In this document: positions 56,541 through 64,000 of the stretch, piece after piece | How the letters are laid out: every line of letters starts with the position of its first letter | How positions within the stretch are numbered: position 1 is the first letter of the stretch | NCBI RefSeq assembly: GCF_022878925.1 | Contig: NZ_CP084626.1 | Coordinates: 372,001-436,000 of the forward strand | DNA length: 64,000 bases | Reading direction: 5' to 3' | Source of the DNA: Caballeronia sp. TF1N1 | GTDB lineage: Bacteria; Pseudomonadota; Gammaproteobacteria; Burkholderiales; Burkholderiaceae | Program-made: the position numbers and the translations under genes | Notes under the pieces: model-generated | Databases searched by the model: none | What the model was told of the DNA's origin: nothing | The model's input: the letters and a program-made list of their open reading frames with translations, nothing else

Positions 56541-56840
56541 TTACTCGTATCCCAGCCGATGGCTGACGATCGGCGCGCAGAACAGCGCCACCGCGCAACC
56601 GATCACTTTCCCCTGCAATTCGACATAAGCCGTGTGCGAGCTTGCAACGAGCAGCACTTCGAGCATTTGCGGCGCGCAGAAAATGCCCGCCACGCCAATG
56701 AACCAGTTAGTAACGACAGGAATGCGCCAGCCACGCTGCGCGCCAATTGCCGCCGCAACGACGCGCGCGACGCCGAAAACGACGAGCGCGCCGACGGCCA
56801 TCTGCGCGCGGATATATTCATCGGGAAGGACTTGCCACAT
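56541..56840 (-). CDS. small membrane protein of unknown function (99 aa)
   Basis: The product begins MWQVLPDEYIRAQMAVGALVVFGVARVVAAAIG and has three hydrophobic segments (about 13–33, 43–62 and 73–92) with short polar loops. I use the ATG at 56840, since the longer ORF upstream has no membrane or family pattern. It is convergent with copD (15 bp between stops) and lies 88 bp downstream of panB on the same strand. I do not recognise the family. Confidence 0.65.
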   Translation of the reverse strand: MWQVLPDEYIRAQMAVGALVVFGVARVVAAAIGAQRGWRIPVVTNWFIGVAGIFCAPQMLEVLLVASSHTAYVELQGKVIGCAVALFCAPIVSHRLGYE

Positions 56841-56928
56841 GGCTGTTCTCGTTCTTGGTGACTGTTCGCAGCTTACTTTGCAAGAATCTCGCCATATGTA
56901 CGACAAAACGCAATCGGCGTCAAAAAAA

Positions 56929-57744
56929 TCAGAAGGTGTGTTCCGGGCCGGGGAATGTGCCTTCACGCACTGCGCGCACGTAAGCGTCGACCGCCGCGAA
57001 AATGGTCGGCTGTCCCTGCATGAAATCTTTGACGAAACGCGGACGCTTGCCGTGGAAGATGCCGAGCATGTCGTGCAGCACCAACACCTGTCCCGAGCAG
57101 TCGATGCCCGCGCCAATGCCGATAGTCGGAATCGCCAGACTCTCGGTCACTTCGCGCGCGAGCAGCGTCGGCACGGCTTCGATCACGAGTAAGCGGGCGC
57201 CCGCCTGCTGGAGCGCCAGCGCGTCGCGGCGCATTTGCTCGGCGGCCGCTTCGGACTTGCCCTGCACCTTGAAACCGCCGAACGCGTGCACCGATTGCGG
57301 CGTGAGACCGACGTGTCCGCATACGGGAATCGAACGCTCGACGAGAAAGCGCACCGTGTCCGCAAGCCATTCGCCGCCTTCGAGCTTCACCATCTGCGCG
57401 CCGGCGCGCATCAGTTGCACGGCGTTGGCGTAGGTTTCCTCGCGCGATCCGATGGTGCCGAACGGCATATCCGCGACGATCAGCGCGCCCTTGCTGCCGC
57501 GCGCCACGCAAGCCGTGTGATACGCGATGTCCGCGAGCGTGACCGGCAGCGTCGTCGCATGGCCCTGAAGCACGTTGCCGAGCGAATCGCCGATCAGCAT
57601 GACATCGACGCCCGCGCGATCGAGCAGCGCGGCGAAGCTCGCGTCGTAGCACGTGAGCATCGCGATTTTTTCGCCGGCTTCACGCATGGCCTGGAGTTTC
57701 GGGACGGTGATCGCCGAACGGCTCGTTTCCTGCAAGTACGTCAT
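56929..57744 (-). CDS. panB: 3-methyl-2-oxobutanoate hydroxymethyltransferase
   Basis: Transfers a hydroxymethyl group from methylenetetrahydrofolate to ketoisovalerate, the first committed step to pantothenate. The 271-aa protein shows [59 protein letters not shown] and [27 protein letters not shown]. It follows folK and the deoxynucleoside kinase on the same strand with 47 bp from the latter. This links folate and pantothenate genes. Confidence 0.97.
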   Translation of the reverse strand: MTYLQETSRSAITVPKLQAMREAGEKIAMLTCYDASFAALLDRAGVDVMLIGDSLGNVLQGHATTLPVTLADIAYHTACVARGSKGALIVADMPFGTIGSREETYANAVQLMRAGAQMVKLEGGEWLADTVRFLVERSIPVCGHVGLTPQSVHAFGGFKVQGKSEAAAEQMRRDALALQQAGARLLVIEAVPTLLAREVTESLAIPTIGIGAGIDCSGQVLVLHDMLGIFHGKRPRFVKDFMQGQPTIFAAVDAYVRAVREGTFPGPEHTF

Positions 57745-57791
57745 GGTCGTTTCAAAACTCGATTAGGGGAAAACAGCAGCAAGCCTGGCGC

Positions 57792-58472
57792 TCAGACCGA
57801 CACGCCTTTCACGAAAGATTCCTTGCGTCCGCGCATGGTCTCGATGCGCTCGACGAGCAACGCGAGATCTTCTTCCGATGTCAGCGGGTTCAGATGCTCC
57901 GCGTTCACCGTGAGCAGCGGCGTTGCATCGTAGTGATAGAAGAACTCGTTATACGCATCGCACAGTGCGCGCAGATACGAATCCGAAATCTGCAGTTCCA
58001 TGGGCAGCGCGCGTTTTTGAATGCGCGAAAACAGCACTTCGGGACTCGCCTGCAGATACACGACGAAATCCGGCGCGGGCCCGGTCGTACCGATGCGTGA
58101 GGCCAGGTCCTTGTACAACTGGAACTCGTCGTCGGGCAGCGTGAGGCGTGCGAAAAGCTCGCTCTTTTGCGTGAGAAAGTCCGCGATCAACGGCGTATGG
58201 CCGGTGAGCATTTCCGCGGCTTCGCGCGTCTGCGTCACGCGCTGCAACGCGAAACTCAGTTGCGTCGCGAGCGCATGGCGCGTGGTGTCGCGATAAAAGC
58301 GTTCGAGAAACGGGTTGTCCTGCGGGCGCTCGAACAGCGTGCGCATGGACCAGCGTTCGGCGAGCAAGGTTGCAAGCGTGGTCTTGCCCACGCCGATCGG
58401 ACCTTCGATCGCGATATAGCGGTGCGGCGGGCGCAGTTGCGGCGCGGTGACAGTGAGAGGCGGAGCGCTCAT
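57792..58472 (-). CDS. deoxynucleoside kinase (dGK/dAK type)
   Basis: A 226-aa P-loop kinase of the deoxynucleoside kinase/thymidine kinase 2-like family. The P-loop is GPIGVGKTT (24–32). LFERPQDNPFLERFYRD, the ADF-type LIADFLTQKS segment and VVYLQASPEVLFSRIQKR (the lid region with arginines) follow. It salvages deoxynucleosides by 5'-phosphorylation. Its ATG overlaps the folK stop (ATGA), so translation is coupled. Which deoxynucleoside it prefers is not readable. Confidence 0.9.
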   Translation of the reverse strand: MSAPPLTVTAPQLRPPHRYIAIEGPIGVGKTTLATLLAERWSMRTLFERPQDNPFLERFYRDTTRHALATQLSFALQRVTQTREAAEMLTGHTPLIADFLTQKSELFARLTLPDDEFQLYKDLASRIGTTGPAPDFVVYLQASPEVLFSRIQKRALPMELQISDSYLRALCDAYNEFFYHYDATPLLTVNAEHLNPLTSEEDLALLVERIETMRGRKESFVKGVSV

Positions 58473-59029
58473 CGGCAATTGGGTTTGGTGGCGGCAGCGG
58501 GTGCCTCTGCTGCACTGGATGGAGCGGCGCGCGTGAGCACCTGACATTGGCAGGTCGCGACCTGCTCGATACGCTGATCGGCGACGCCCGCGAGAAATGC
58601 ATTGGCGCGGCCGCGTCGCGGAATGACGAGCTCGGGTTCGAGTTCGAGCAGCGGCACGAGCACGAACGCGCGCTCCGTCATGCGCGGATGCGGCACGATC
58701 AGGTCCGCTTCGTCGATGCCCGACTGGCCATACAGCAGGATGTCGAGGTCGAGCGTGCGCGGCGCATTGCGATACGGCCGCTCGCGCCCGAATTGTTCCT
58801 CGATGTGGTGACACAAGCGCAAAAGCGCGCGCGCCGGCAACGATGTTTCGAGCTTCACGACGCAATTGAAATAGTCGTCGCCCGAAGAGTCGATCGGCGC
58901 GGTGCGGTAAAGGCTCGATTTGGCGAGCACGGTGATCGTGTGCTGCTGGGCGAGACACACGACTGCGTCTTTCAGGGTCTGGCGCGCATCGCCGAGATTC
59001 GCTCCCAGGCCCAGATAAGCAATCGTCAT
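58469..59029 (-). CDS. folK: 2-amino-4-hydroxy-6-hydroxymethyldihydropteridine pyrophosphokinase
   Basis: Pyrophosphorylates hydroxymethyldihydropterin in folate synthesis. The 186-aa protein has AYLGLGANLGDARQTL, SSLYRTAPIDSSGDDYFNCVV, RNAPRTLDLDILLYG (metal-binding aspartates) and VPHPRMTERAFVLVPL. The C-terminal 25 residues are Ala-rich and extra to the usual family length of about 160. I use the ATG at 59029. It is first in folK–dNK–panB. Confidence 0.95.
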   Translation of the reverse strand: MTIAYLGLGANLGDARQTLKDAVVCLAQQHTITVLAKSSLYRTAPIDSSGDDYFNCVVKLETSLPARALLRLCHHIEEQFGRERPYRNAPRTLDLDILLYGQSGIDEADLIVPHPRMTERAFVLVPLLELEPELVIPRRGRANAFLAGVADQRIEQVATCQCQVLTRAAPSSAAEAPAAATKPNCR

Positions 59030-59127
59030 GGCAGAAGTCCTACGCCGTCGTTCGGCGAAAAGCGGGTAGATCCCGGCGATACGGCCCGGGGGCAAACCTG
59101 TATTCGCTACTGTAACGAAAAGCGGCG

Positions 59128-60690
59128 CTATTCGTTGTCGGCGCCTTCGACTGGGCCCGAGTCGCTCGCCGCGCCTGCTTCGTGTGCTTCGTGCTCCGCG
59201 GTCTCACCGTTCTTGCGCTTTGCGTTGCTGCGCCGCCGGCGCTTCTTCGGACCGCGATCTTTCGTGCCGCCTTGCGTAAGCAATGCTTCGCGATCGGCGT
59301 GATCGGCTTCGATGAAATCGGTCCACCATTGACCGATTTCGGCATCCAGTTCGCCCGACTCGCAACGCAGCAGCAAGAAATCATAACCCGCTCTGAAGCG
59401 CGGATGTTCCAGCAGCTTCAAGGCGGTGCGGCCGCGCTTTTCGAGCCGATGCTGAAGCCCCCAGATCTCGCGCATATCCGACGAAAAACGCTTGTGAATG
59501 GCGAGCTTTTCGGTCTGCATGTCGAGCACGTCGTCCATTGCGCGATGCAGCGCCGGCACCGGATAGTCGCCGGCTGCGGTGAACTGTTGCCAGCGCGTCT
59601 GCACGTCGTGCCAAAGCAGCGTGGCGAAGAGAAAGCCCGGCGACACCGGCTTGCCCGCGCGCACGCGTTGGTCGGTGCTCGTCAACGCGAGCGTGACGAA
59701 CTTCTCGCCATGCGGTTGCTCCAGCACGACATCGAGCAAAGGCAGGACGCCATGATGCAGCCCTTCCTTGCGCAGACGCGTGAGACACGCCAATGCGTGA
59801 CCGGAAAGCAAGAGCTTAAGCATCTCGTCGAACAGACGCGCGGCGGGCACGTTGTCCATGAGATCGGCGAGTTCCTGAATGGGCGCGCGCGTAGCGTCGT
59901 CGATCTCGAAGCCGAGCTTGGCCGCGAAGCGCACGACGCGCAGCATCCGCACCGGGTCTTCGCGATAACGCGTGGCCGGGTCGCCGATCATGCGCAACAG
60001 GTGCGCGCGGATGTCGGCCATGCCGTCGTGATAATCCAGCACGGTTTGCGTGGCCGGATCGTAGTACATCGCGTTGATGGTGAAGTCGCGGCGCGTGGCG
60101 TCTTCGTGCTGCTCGCCCCACACGTTGTCGCGCAAGACGCGGCCGCTCGCGTCGACCGCGTGCGTGCGCGTGTCGAGTTCGCTGCGCTTGTAGCGGCGCG
60201 GCGCTTCGGCGGCGGGCGCGGTTTGCGCGGGCGGTGCATCCACGAGCGCGCGGAACGTGGAAGTCTCGATGATCTCTTGCCCGAACTGCACGTGCACGAT
60301 CTGAAAGCGCCGCCCGATGATGCGCGCGCGCCTGAAAAGCCGTTGCACTTCGTCGGGCGTGGCGTCGGTCGCGACATCGAAGTCTTTGGGCGCGACGCCG
60401 AGCAGGAGATCGCGCACCGCGCCGCCGACGATGAACGCGCGATGCCCCGCCTGTTGCAGCCCGTCGGTCACGCGCACCGCGTTCTTCGGGATGAGCGAAG
60501 GATCGATGCCATGAACATCCGACGACAGGATGACCGGCACGCTCGGATCGCGCTTGGGCGGCGCGACGGTTTTCTTGCGCGTGCTCTTGCGAGCCGGTTT
60601 CGTTTCTGACGAAGCGCTGGCTTGAACGTCGCCATCGGTGGTATCGGCGCTTTCTTGTCCGAACAGCTTGCGGATGAGTTTTTTAATCAC
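59128..60690 (-). CDS. pcnB: poly(A) polymerase I
   Basis: Adds 3' poly(A) tails that speed RNA decay. The 520-aa protein has the nucleotidyltransferase signature FIVGGAVRDLLLG (87–98 region) and DFDVATDATP (103–112). Next come RDFTINAMYYDP, a conserved RNA-binding region and a very basic tail (KKRRRRSNAKRKNG). The long N-terminal lysine-rich arm distinguishes it from CCA-adding enzymes. Its start overlaps the HAD gene stop by 8 bp. Confidence 0.95.
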   Translation of the reverse strand: MIKKLIRKLFGQESADTTDGDVQASASSETKPARKSTRKKTVAPPKRDPSVPVILSSDVHGIDPSLIPKNAVRVTDGLQQAGHRAFIVGGAVRDLLLGVAPKDFDVATDATPDEVQRLFRRARIIGRRFQIVHVQFGQEIIETSTFRALVDAPPAQTAPAAEAPRRYKRSELDTRTHAVDASGRVLRDNVWGEQHEDATRRDFTINAMYYDPATQTVLDYHDGMADIRAHLLRMIGDPATRYREDPVRMLRVVRFAAKLGFEIDDATRAPIQELADLMDNVPAARLFDEMLKLLLSGHALACLTRLRKEGLHHGVLPLLDVVLEQPHGEKFVTLALTSTDQRVRAGKPVSPGFLFATLLWHDVQTRWQQFTAAGDYPVPALHRAMDDVLDMQTEKLAIHKRFSSDMREIWGLQHRLEKRGRTALKLLEHPRFRAGYDFLLLRCESGELDAEIGQWWTDFIEADHADREALLTQGGTKDRGPKKRRRRSNAKRKNGETAEHEAHEAGAASDSGPVEGADNE

Positions 60691-61369
60691 GTGTATCGAA
60701 GAGATTCAGAATGCGCCAGCCTTTGGCTTGCGCATGCGCGCGCAGGGTGTCGTCGGGATTGGTTGCGACCGGGTCGGTCACGCGTTCGAGCAACGGGATG
60801 TCGTTGTGCGAATCGCTATAAAAATAGCTGTGTTTGAAGTCGGCGAGCGACTTGCCGAGCGTGCCGAGCCATTCCTCGACCCGCACGATCTTGCCTTCGC
60901 GATAACTCGGCGTGCCGGTCGGCCGGCCCGTGAGCGCCCCTTGCGGGTCGTTGTCGACGGTTTCGAATTCGCAAGCGATCAGCGTTTCGATGCCGAACGC
61001 TTCCGCGATAGGCGCGGTGATGAACGCGTTGGTCGCGGTGACGAGGCAGCAGAGATCGCCATTATCCTGATGCTCGCGCACGAGCGTGACGGCAGCCGGG
61101 ACGATGCGCGGATTGATCACCTCGCGCATGTACTGCGCGTGCCAGTCGTCTAGTTGCTCGCGCGAATGCTTGGCAAGCGGCCCCAGCATGGCGTGCAAAT
61201 ACGCGTTGATATCGAGCACGCCCGCCTGGTATTGAGCGTAGAAGGCATCGTTTTGCCGCGCGAAGCTGTCTGCATCGACGATACCGAGCTTGACCATGAA
61301 GCGGCCCCATTCGTGGTCGCTGTCGGTGGGAATGAGCGTGTGGTCGAGATCAAAGAGGGCTAGGTTCAT
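60683..61369 (-). CDS. HAD-IB family phosphatase (SerB-like)
   Basis: A 228-aa haloacid-dehalogenase hydrolase. Motif I is LFDLDHTLIP (nucleophile D7, acid/base D9), motif II is LVTATN, and motif III/IV is SYFYSDSHNDIPLLERV. Subfamily IB members include phosphoserine phosphatases and acyl-phosphate or phospholipid phosphatases, and the substrate here is unknown. I use the ATG at 61369 (MNLALFDLDHT). It lies 11 bp after hda and overlaps pcnB by 8 bp, so hda–HAD–pcnB is one unit. Confidence 0.9.
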   Translation of the reverse strand: MNLALFDLDHTLIPTDSDHEWGRFMVKLGIVDADSFARQNDAFYAQYQAGVLDINAYLHAMLGPLAKHSREQLDDWHAQYMREVINPRIVPAAVTLVREHQDNGDLCCLVTATNAFITAPIAEAFGIETLIACEFETVDNDPQGALTGRPTGTPSYREGKIVRVEEWLGTLGKSLADFKHSYFYSDSHNDIPLLERVTDPVATNPDDTLRAHAQAKGWRILNLFDTRD

Positions 61370-61380
61370 GGGAGCGCATT

Positions 61381-62184
61381 TTACTTGAAGCGGGTCGGAG
61401 CGTTGTCTGTAGCGGCGTGCGCGTGAGGCTCGCCGAACAGGTCGATGGAATCGGGCGATGCGCTTTCCGTCTCGGACCCGGCCAGGTCCCACGAAGGCTG
61501 GCCGAAGCGCGCGAGCACGGTGCGCAAAAGCGGCATGGTCACGGCGCGCTTTTTTTCGAGCGAGAAGCGGTCGAGTTCGTCGAGCAGCGCCATGAGACTC
61601 GGCATGTCGCGCCGGAAATGCGTGAGCAGATAAGCGGGCACGCCTTCGGCCAGCACGATGCCGCGCTCGCGCGCCGCGTGCCGCAGCACCGACGCCTTGG
61701 CGTCATCCGCGAGCGGCAGCAGATGGAACACGAGGCCCCAGCCGAGCCGCGTGCGCAGGTCCTCGCGCACGGCGAGCTGCATTGGCGCGACGTTGCCGGT
61801 CGCGACGAGCGCGCTGGCGGGGTAAGCGCGCACTTCGTTGAAGAGATTGAACAGCGCGATTTGTTGCGCGGGCGAGAGGCCGTCGCAATCGTCGACGGCG
61901 TAGAGCGTCACGCGCGGATCGAAACCGAACGCGTTCAGCGCGCTTTGCGGGCTCAGAAAGCGCGCGCGGCCGTTCGCCTCGTACACGAGCGCGTGCAGCA
62001 GATGGCTGCGGCCGCTGCCGGCTTCGCCCCAGATATAGAACGTGCGATCCGCGACGGGTCCGGCCGCGAGCGCGCCTTCGAGCTCGCGCAGGCGCGTCAC
62101 CAGTTCGTGGTTGCTCGCGGCGAAGAAGTTGTCGAAGGTGGCGGGCGGTGGTGTGCCCAGGTCGAGCGTCAGTTGGCGTTGCAC
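61381..62184 (-). CDS. hda: DnaA regulatory inactivator Hda
   Basis: Hda binds the sliding clamp and stimulates ATP hydrolysis by DnaA, blocking re-initiation of replication. The 267-aa protein opens with the clamp-binding motif QLTLDL (residues 4–9). A DnaA-like AAA+ fold follows: GEAGSGRSHLLH (53–64; arginine in the P-loop is normal for Hda), LYAVDDCDGL and a sensor region. It uses a GTG start at 62184. The C-terminal tail (SPDSIDLFGEPHAHA) is longer than in E. coli. Divergent from purM. Confidence 0.93.
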   Translation of the reverse strand: MQRQLTLDLGTPPPATFDNFFAASNHELVTRLRELEGALAAGPVADRTFYIWGEAGSGRSHLLHALVYEANGRARFLSPQSALNAFGFDPRVTLYAVDDCDGLSPAQQIALFNLFNEVRAYPASALVATGNVAPMQLAVREDLRTRLGWGLVFHLLPLADDAKASVLRHAARERGIVLAEGVPAYLLTHFRRDMPSLMALLDELDRFSLEKKRAVTMPLLRTVLARFGQPSWDLAGSETESASPDSIDLFGEPHAHAATDNAPTRFK

Positions 62185-62412
62185 GTGAGAAAGGAGTCGG
62201 TTCGGGCTGTTTGGGCGGATCGGTTGTGTCTTCGTCTTGTCTTCGTCGTGTCTTGAAAACAGGCGGTTCGGGTGCGCCGATGTTCGAAACGCCGCCGCTG
62301 GCCGCCTTTCGCGCGCGGCGCCGCTGCTTTCGCCGGACCGTATTCGATCTCGAAAAGAGCGCCGGCAGGCTTCGATGCACGCGCGGGAAAACCAGCCGGA
62401 CGGCTGTCATCG

Positions 62413-62431
62413 GGTAAAATCGCATTTTACC
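62413..62431 (+). promoter_or_regulatory. inverted repeat containing the likely purM -10
   Basis: GGTAAAAT (62413–62420) and ATTTTACC (62424–62431) form a perfect 8-bp inverted repeat with a CGC spacer, ending 20 bp before the purM ATG. TAAAAT within it (62415–62420) is a good -10 hexamer. The palindrome could be an operator or, if transcribed in full, a short leader hairpin. Confidence 0.5.
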
Positions 62432-62451
62432 GACCTTCTTGCGCTCCCCCC

Positions 62452-63507
62452 ATGAATCAACCGAAATCCGCCCCTGATGCTCCCGGTTTGTCGTATCGCG
62501 ATGCGGGCGTCGACATCGACGCAGGCGACGCGCTCGTCGACCGGATCAAGCCGTTCGCCAAGAAAACCTTGCGCGAAGGCGTGCTGGGCGGCATCGGCGG
62601 ATTCGGCGCGCTGTTCGAAGTGCCCAAGAAGTACAAGGAACCGGTGCTCGTGTCGGGCACGGACGGCGTCGGCACCAAGCTGCGTCTCGCGTTCGAACTG
62701 AACCGGCACGACACGGTGGGCCAGGATCTCGTCGCCATGAGCGTGAACGACATCCTCGTGCAGGGCGCGGAACCGCTCTTTTTCCTCGATTATTTCGCCT
62801 GCGGCAAGCTGGACGTGGATACGGCGGCGGACGTGGTGAAGGGCATCGCGCAGGGTTGCGAATATGCGGGCTGCGCGCTGATCGGCGGCGAGACGGCGGA
62901 AATGCCGGGCATGTACCCGGACGGCGAGTACGACCTCGCGGGCTTCGCGGTCGGCGCGGTGGAGAAGAGCAAGATTATCGACGGCAGCACGATCAAGCCG
63001 GGCGATATCGTGCTGGGTCTCGCGTCGAGCGGTATCCATTCGAATGGGTATTCGCTGGTGCGCAAGATCATCGAGCGGGCCAATCCCGATTTGAACGCCG
63101 ATTTCGACGGCCGTTCGCTCGCCGACGCGCTGATGGCGCCCACGCGCATCTACGTGAAGTCGCTGCTGTCGGCCATGCAGACCGTGACCGTGAAGGGCAT
63201 GGCGCATATCACGGGCGGCGGTCTCGTCGAAAACATTCCGCGTGTGCTGCGCGAAGGGTTGACGGCTGAGCTGGATCATCGCGCTTGGCCTTTGCCGCCG
63301 CTGTTCGCATGGCTACAGAAGCACGGCGGCGTCGCGGATGCGGAGATGCATCGCGTGTTCAACTGCGGCATCGGCATGGCGGTGATCGTCGCGGCGGAAG
63401 ACGCGCAGGCAGCCACGGGCTTGCTGTCGGCAGCGGGTGAACAGGTTTGGCAGATTGGTGTGGTGCGGGAAAGCGCGGAAGGGGAGGCGCAGACGGTGGT
63501 GGTTTGA
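62452..63507 (+). CDS. purM: phosphoribosylformylglycinamidine cyclo-ligase (AIR synthetase)
   Basis: Closes the imidazole ring in purine synthesis using ATP. The 351-aa protein starts [26 protein letters not shown]. It contains [78 protein letters not shown] and [14 protein letters not shown]. Length fits the family (about 345). A longer in-frame ORF back to 62272 passes through the promoter region and is rejected. Confidence 0.98.
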   Translation: MNQPKSAPDAPGLSYRDAGVDIDAGDALVDRIKPFAKKTLREGVLGGIGGFGALFEVPKKYKEPVLVSGTDGVGTKLRLAFELNRHDTVGQDLVAMSVNDILVQGAEPLFFLDYFACGKLDVDTAADVVKGIAQGCEYAGCALIGGETAEMPGMYPDGEYDLAGFAVGAVEKSKIIDGSTIKPGDIVLGLASSGIHSNGYSLVRKIIERANPDLNADFDGRSLADALMAPTRIYVKSLLSAMQTVTVKGMAHITGGGLVENIPRVLREGLTAELDHRAWPLPPLFAWLQKHGGVADAEMHRVFNCGIGMAVIVAAEDAQAATGLLSAAGEQVWQIGVVRESAEGEAQTVVV

Positions 63508-63536
63508 AGGCTTGCCGCGTTGTGATGTCGGTGTGG

Positions 63537-63571
63537 AAAACCCTCGCTGGTGGCGGGGGTTTTTGTTTTTT
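63537..63571 (+). terminator. rho-independent terminator of purM
   Basis: CCCTCGC (63541–63547) pairs with GCGGGGG (63553–63559), seven pairs including one G·U. It is framed by AAAA before and TTTTTGTTTTTT after. It starts 30 bp after the purM stop and is the clearest plus-strand terminator in the window. Confidence 0.85.
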
Positions 63572-63605
63572 AGCGCGACTGTTCGTCGTTACGGTTCACA
63601 GCGCA

Positions 63606-63654
63606 ACACAAAGAATAAAAACAAAAACGAGCAATTCTTGAAGCTATCGTTTTT
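63606..63654 (-). terminator. rho-independent terminator of miaA
   Basis: AAAAACGA (63623–63630) pairs with TCGTTTTT (63647–63654), with further AGC/GCT pairing inside and a loop of about ten bases. On the minus strand the stem is followed by TTTTTGTTTTTATTCTTTG. It lies 33 bp after the miaA stop. Confidence 0.75.
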
Positions 63655-63686
63655 ATCGGTCCCGCGCGCCCACCTTTTCAAGTGGC

Positions 63687-64000
63687 TTACCCCCCCACCG
63701 CCAACACCGTCGCCACCGCCCGCTCCGTTGCATCCCCCGCGCAACAATCCACCACCGCCCGCTCCGGTATCGAACGCAGCCAAGTCAACTGCCGCTTGCA
63801 CAACTGCCTCGTCGCGAAGACGCCCTTATCGCGCATTTCGTCATAGCGTGTCGCGCCGTCGAGATACTCCCATGCTTGCCGATAACCCACGCATCGCATC
63901 GACGGCATCGACAGATCGAGGTCGCCACGGGCGCGCAGCCGCTTCACTTCGTCGATGAAACCGTGCGCCAGCATCGCATCGAAGCGTGCCGCGATACGCG
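63687..64000 (-). CDS. miaA: tRNA dimethylallyltransferase, C-terminal part (5' end beyond window)
   Basis: MiaA adds the isopentenyl group to A37 of tRNAs, the substrate for MiaB. About 104 C-terminal codons are present. They include [40 protein letters not shown] and [16 protein letters not shown], which are hallmark MiaA segments. The last codons read through a run of seven G on the coding strand just before the TAA at 63687, so the C-terminus is prone to slippage or sequencing error. The start lies to the right of position 64000. Confidence 0.93.
   Translation of the reverse strand, partial: RIAARFDAMLAHGFIDEVKRLRARGDLDLSMPSMRCVGYRQAWEYLDGATRYDEMRDKGVFATRQLCKRQLTWLRSIPERAVVDCCAGDATERAVATVLAVGG

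Noticed and set aside
61433..61444. Arginine in place of lysine in the Hda P-loop as a loss-of-function change.
   Set aside because: GxxGxGRS is the normal form in Hda proteins, so it is not unusual. (The codons lie near 62005–62030; the C-terminal tail noted here is simply longer than in E. coli.)

Overview
The window is high-GC DNA dense with core genes, and it reads as chromosome from a member of Burkholderia sensu lato (Burkholderiaceae; a Caballeronia- or Paraburkholderia-like genome is my best guess). This rests on protein similarity recognised by eye and on gene order: tldD–nitrilase–yhdP | glnE | recN–nadK | hrcA | hemH–hslR | grpE–dnaK–dnaJ, then miaB–phoH–ybeY–corC–lnt–glyQS–gmhB–plsC, and folK–dNK–panB next to pcnB–hda | purM | miaA. 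I see no rRNA, tRNA, insertion sequence, prophage, CRISPR array or plasmid function. Both edges cut a gene: aroG on the left and miaA on the right.

Layout. 1–8 kb (minus strand): DAHP synthase, TldD protease subunit, a Nit-type amidase and the giant AsmA-like YhdP. 8–16.5 kb: glnE, recN, nadK, hrcA, hemH and the Hsp15-type RNA-binding protein. 16.6–21.6 kb: the heat-shock block grpE–(thioredoxin-like)–dnaK–dnaJ, with a sigma-32-type promoter before grpE and a one-base frameshift in the thioredoxin-like gene. 21.6–23.4 kb: a fused PabB–PabC protein for p-aminobenzoate. 23.5–26.1 kb: galactonate dehydratase and a divergent GntR/FadR-family regulator, flanked by two different simple tandem arrays (8 bp x 10 and 7 bp x 40). 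26.4–31.6 kb: a DedA–rhodanese fusion, an EamA transporter, gloA, a YgjP-type metallopeptidase, plsC and gmhB. 31.6–41.5 kb: a long minus-strand run with glyS, glyQ, lnt, corC, a ChaC-like gene, ybeY, phoH and miaB. 41.6–50.5 kb: accessory metabolism (LysR regulator, VOC protein, MFS exporter, glycerol kinase, lipoprotein, gamma-glutamyltransferase-like enzyme, ferritin-like diiron protein, PNPOx-fold protein). 50.5–56.8 kb: rhlE, a TrhA-type membrane protein, two periplasmic c-type cytochromes with five haem sites in total, and CopD. 56.9–64 kb: panB, deoxynucleoside kinase, folK, pcnB, a HAD phosphatase, hda, purM and miaA.

Most genes are housekeeping. The unusual signals lie in the dgoD/GntR region: two unrelated microsatellite arrays on either side of one regulator gene, which has no ATG/GTG/TTG where its DNA-binding domain should begin but has ATC/ATT behind a strong AGGAG. 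Other points are the frameshift between grpE and dnaK, a 9-bp GC hairpin abutting the corC start codon, palindromes in the hrcA and purM leaders, and a few small genes of unknown function. I did not find a convincing new multi-gene system.
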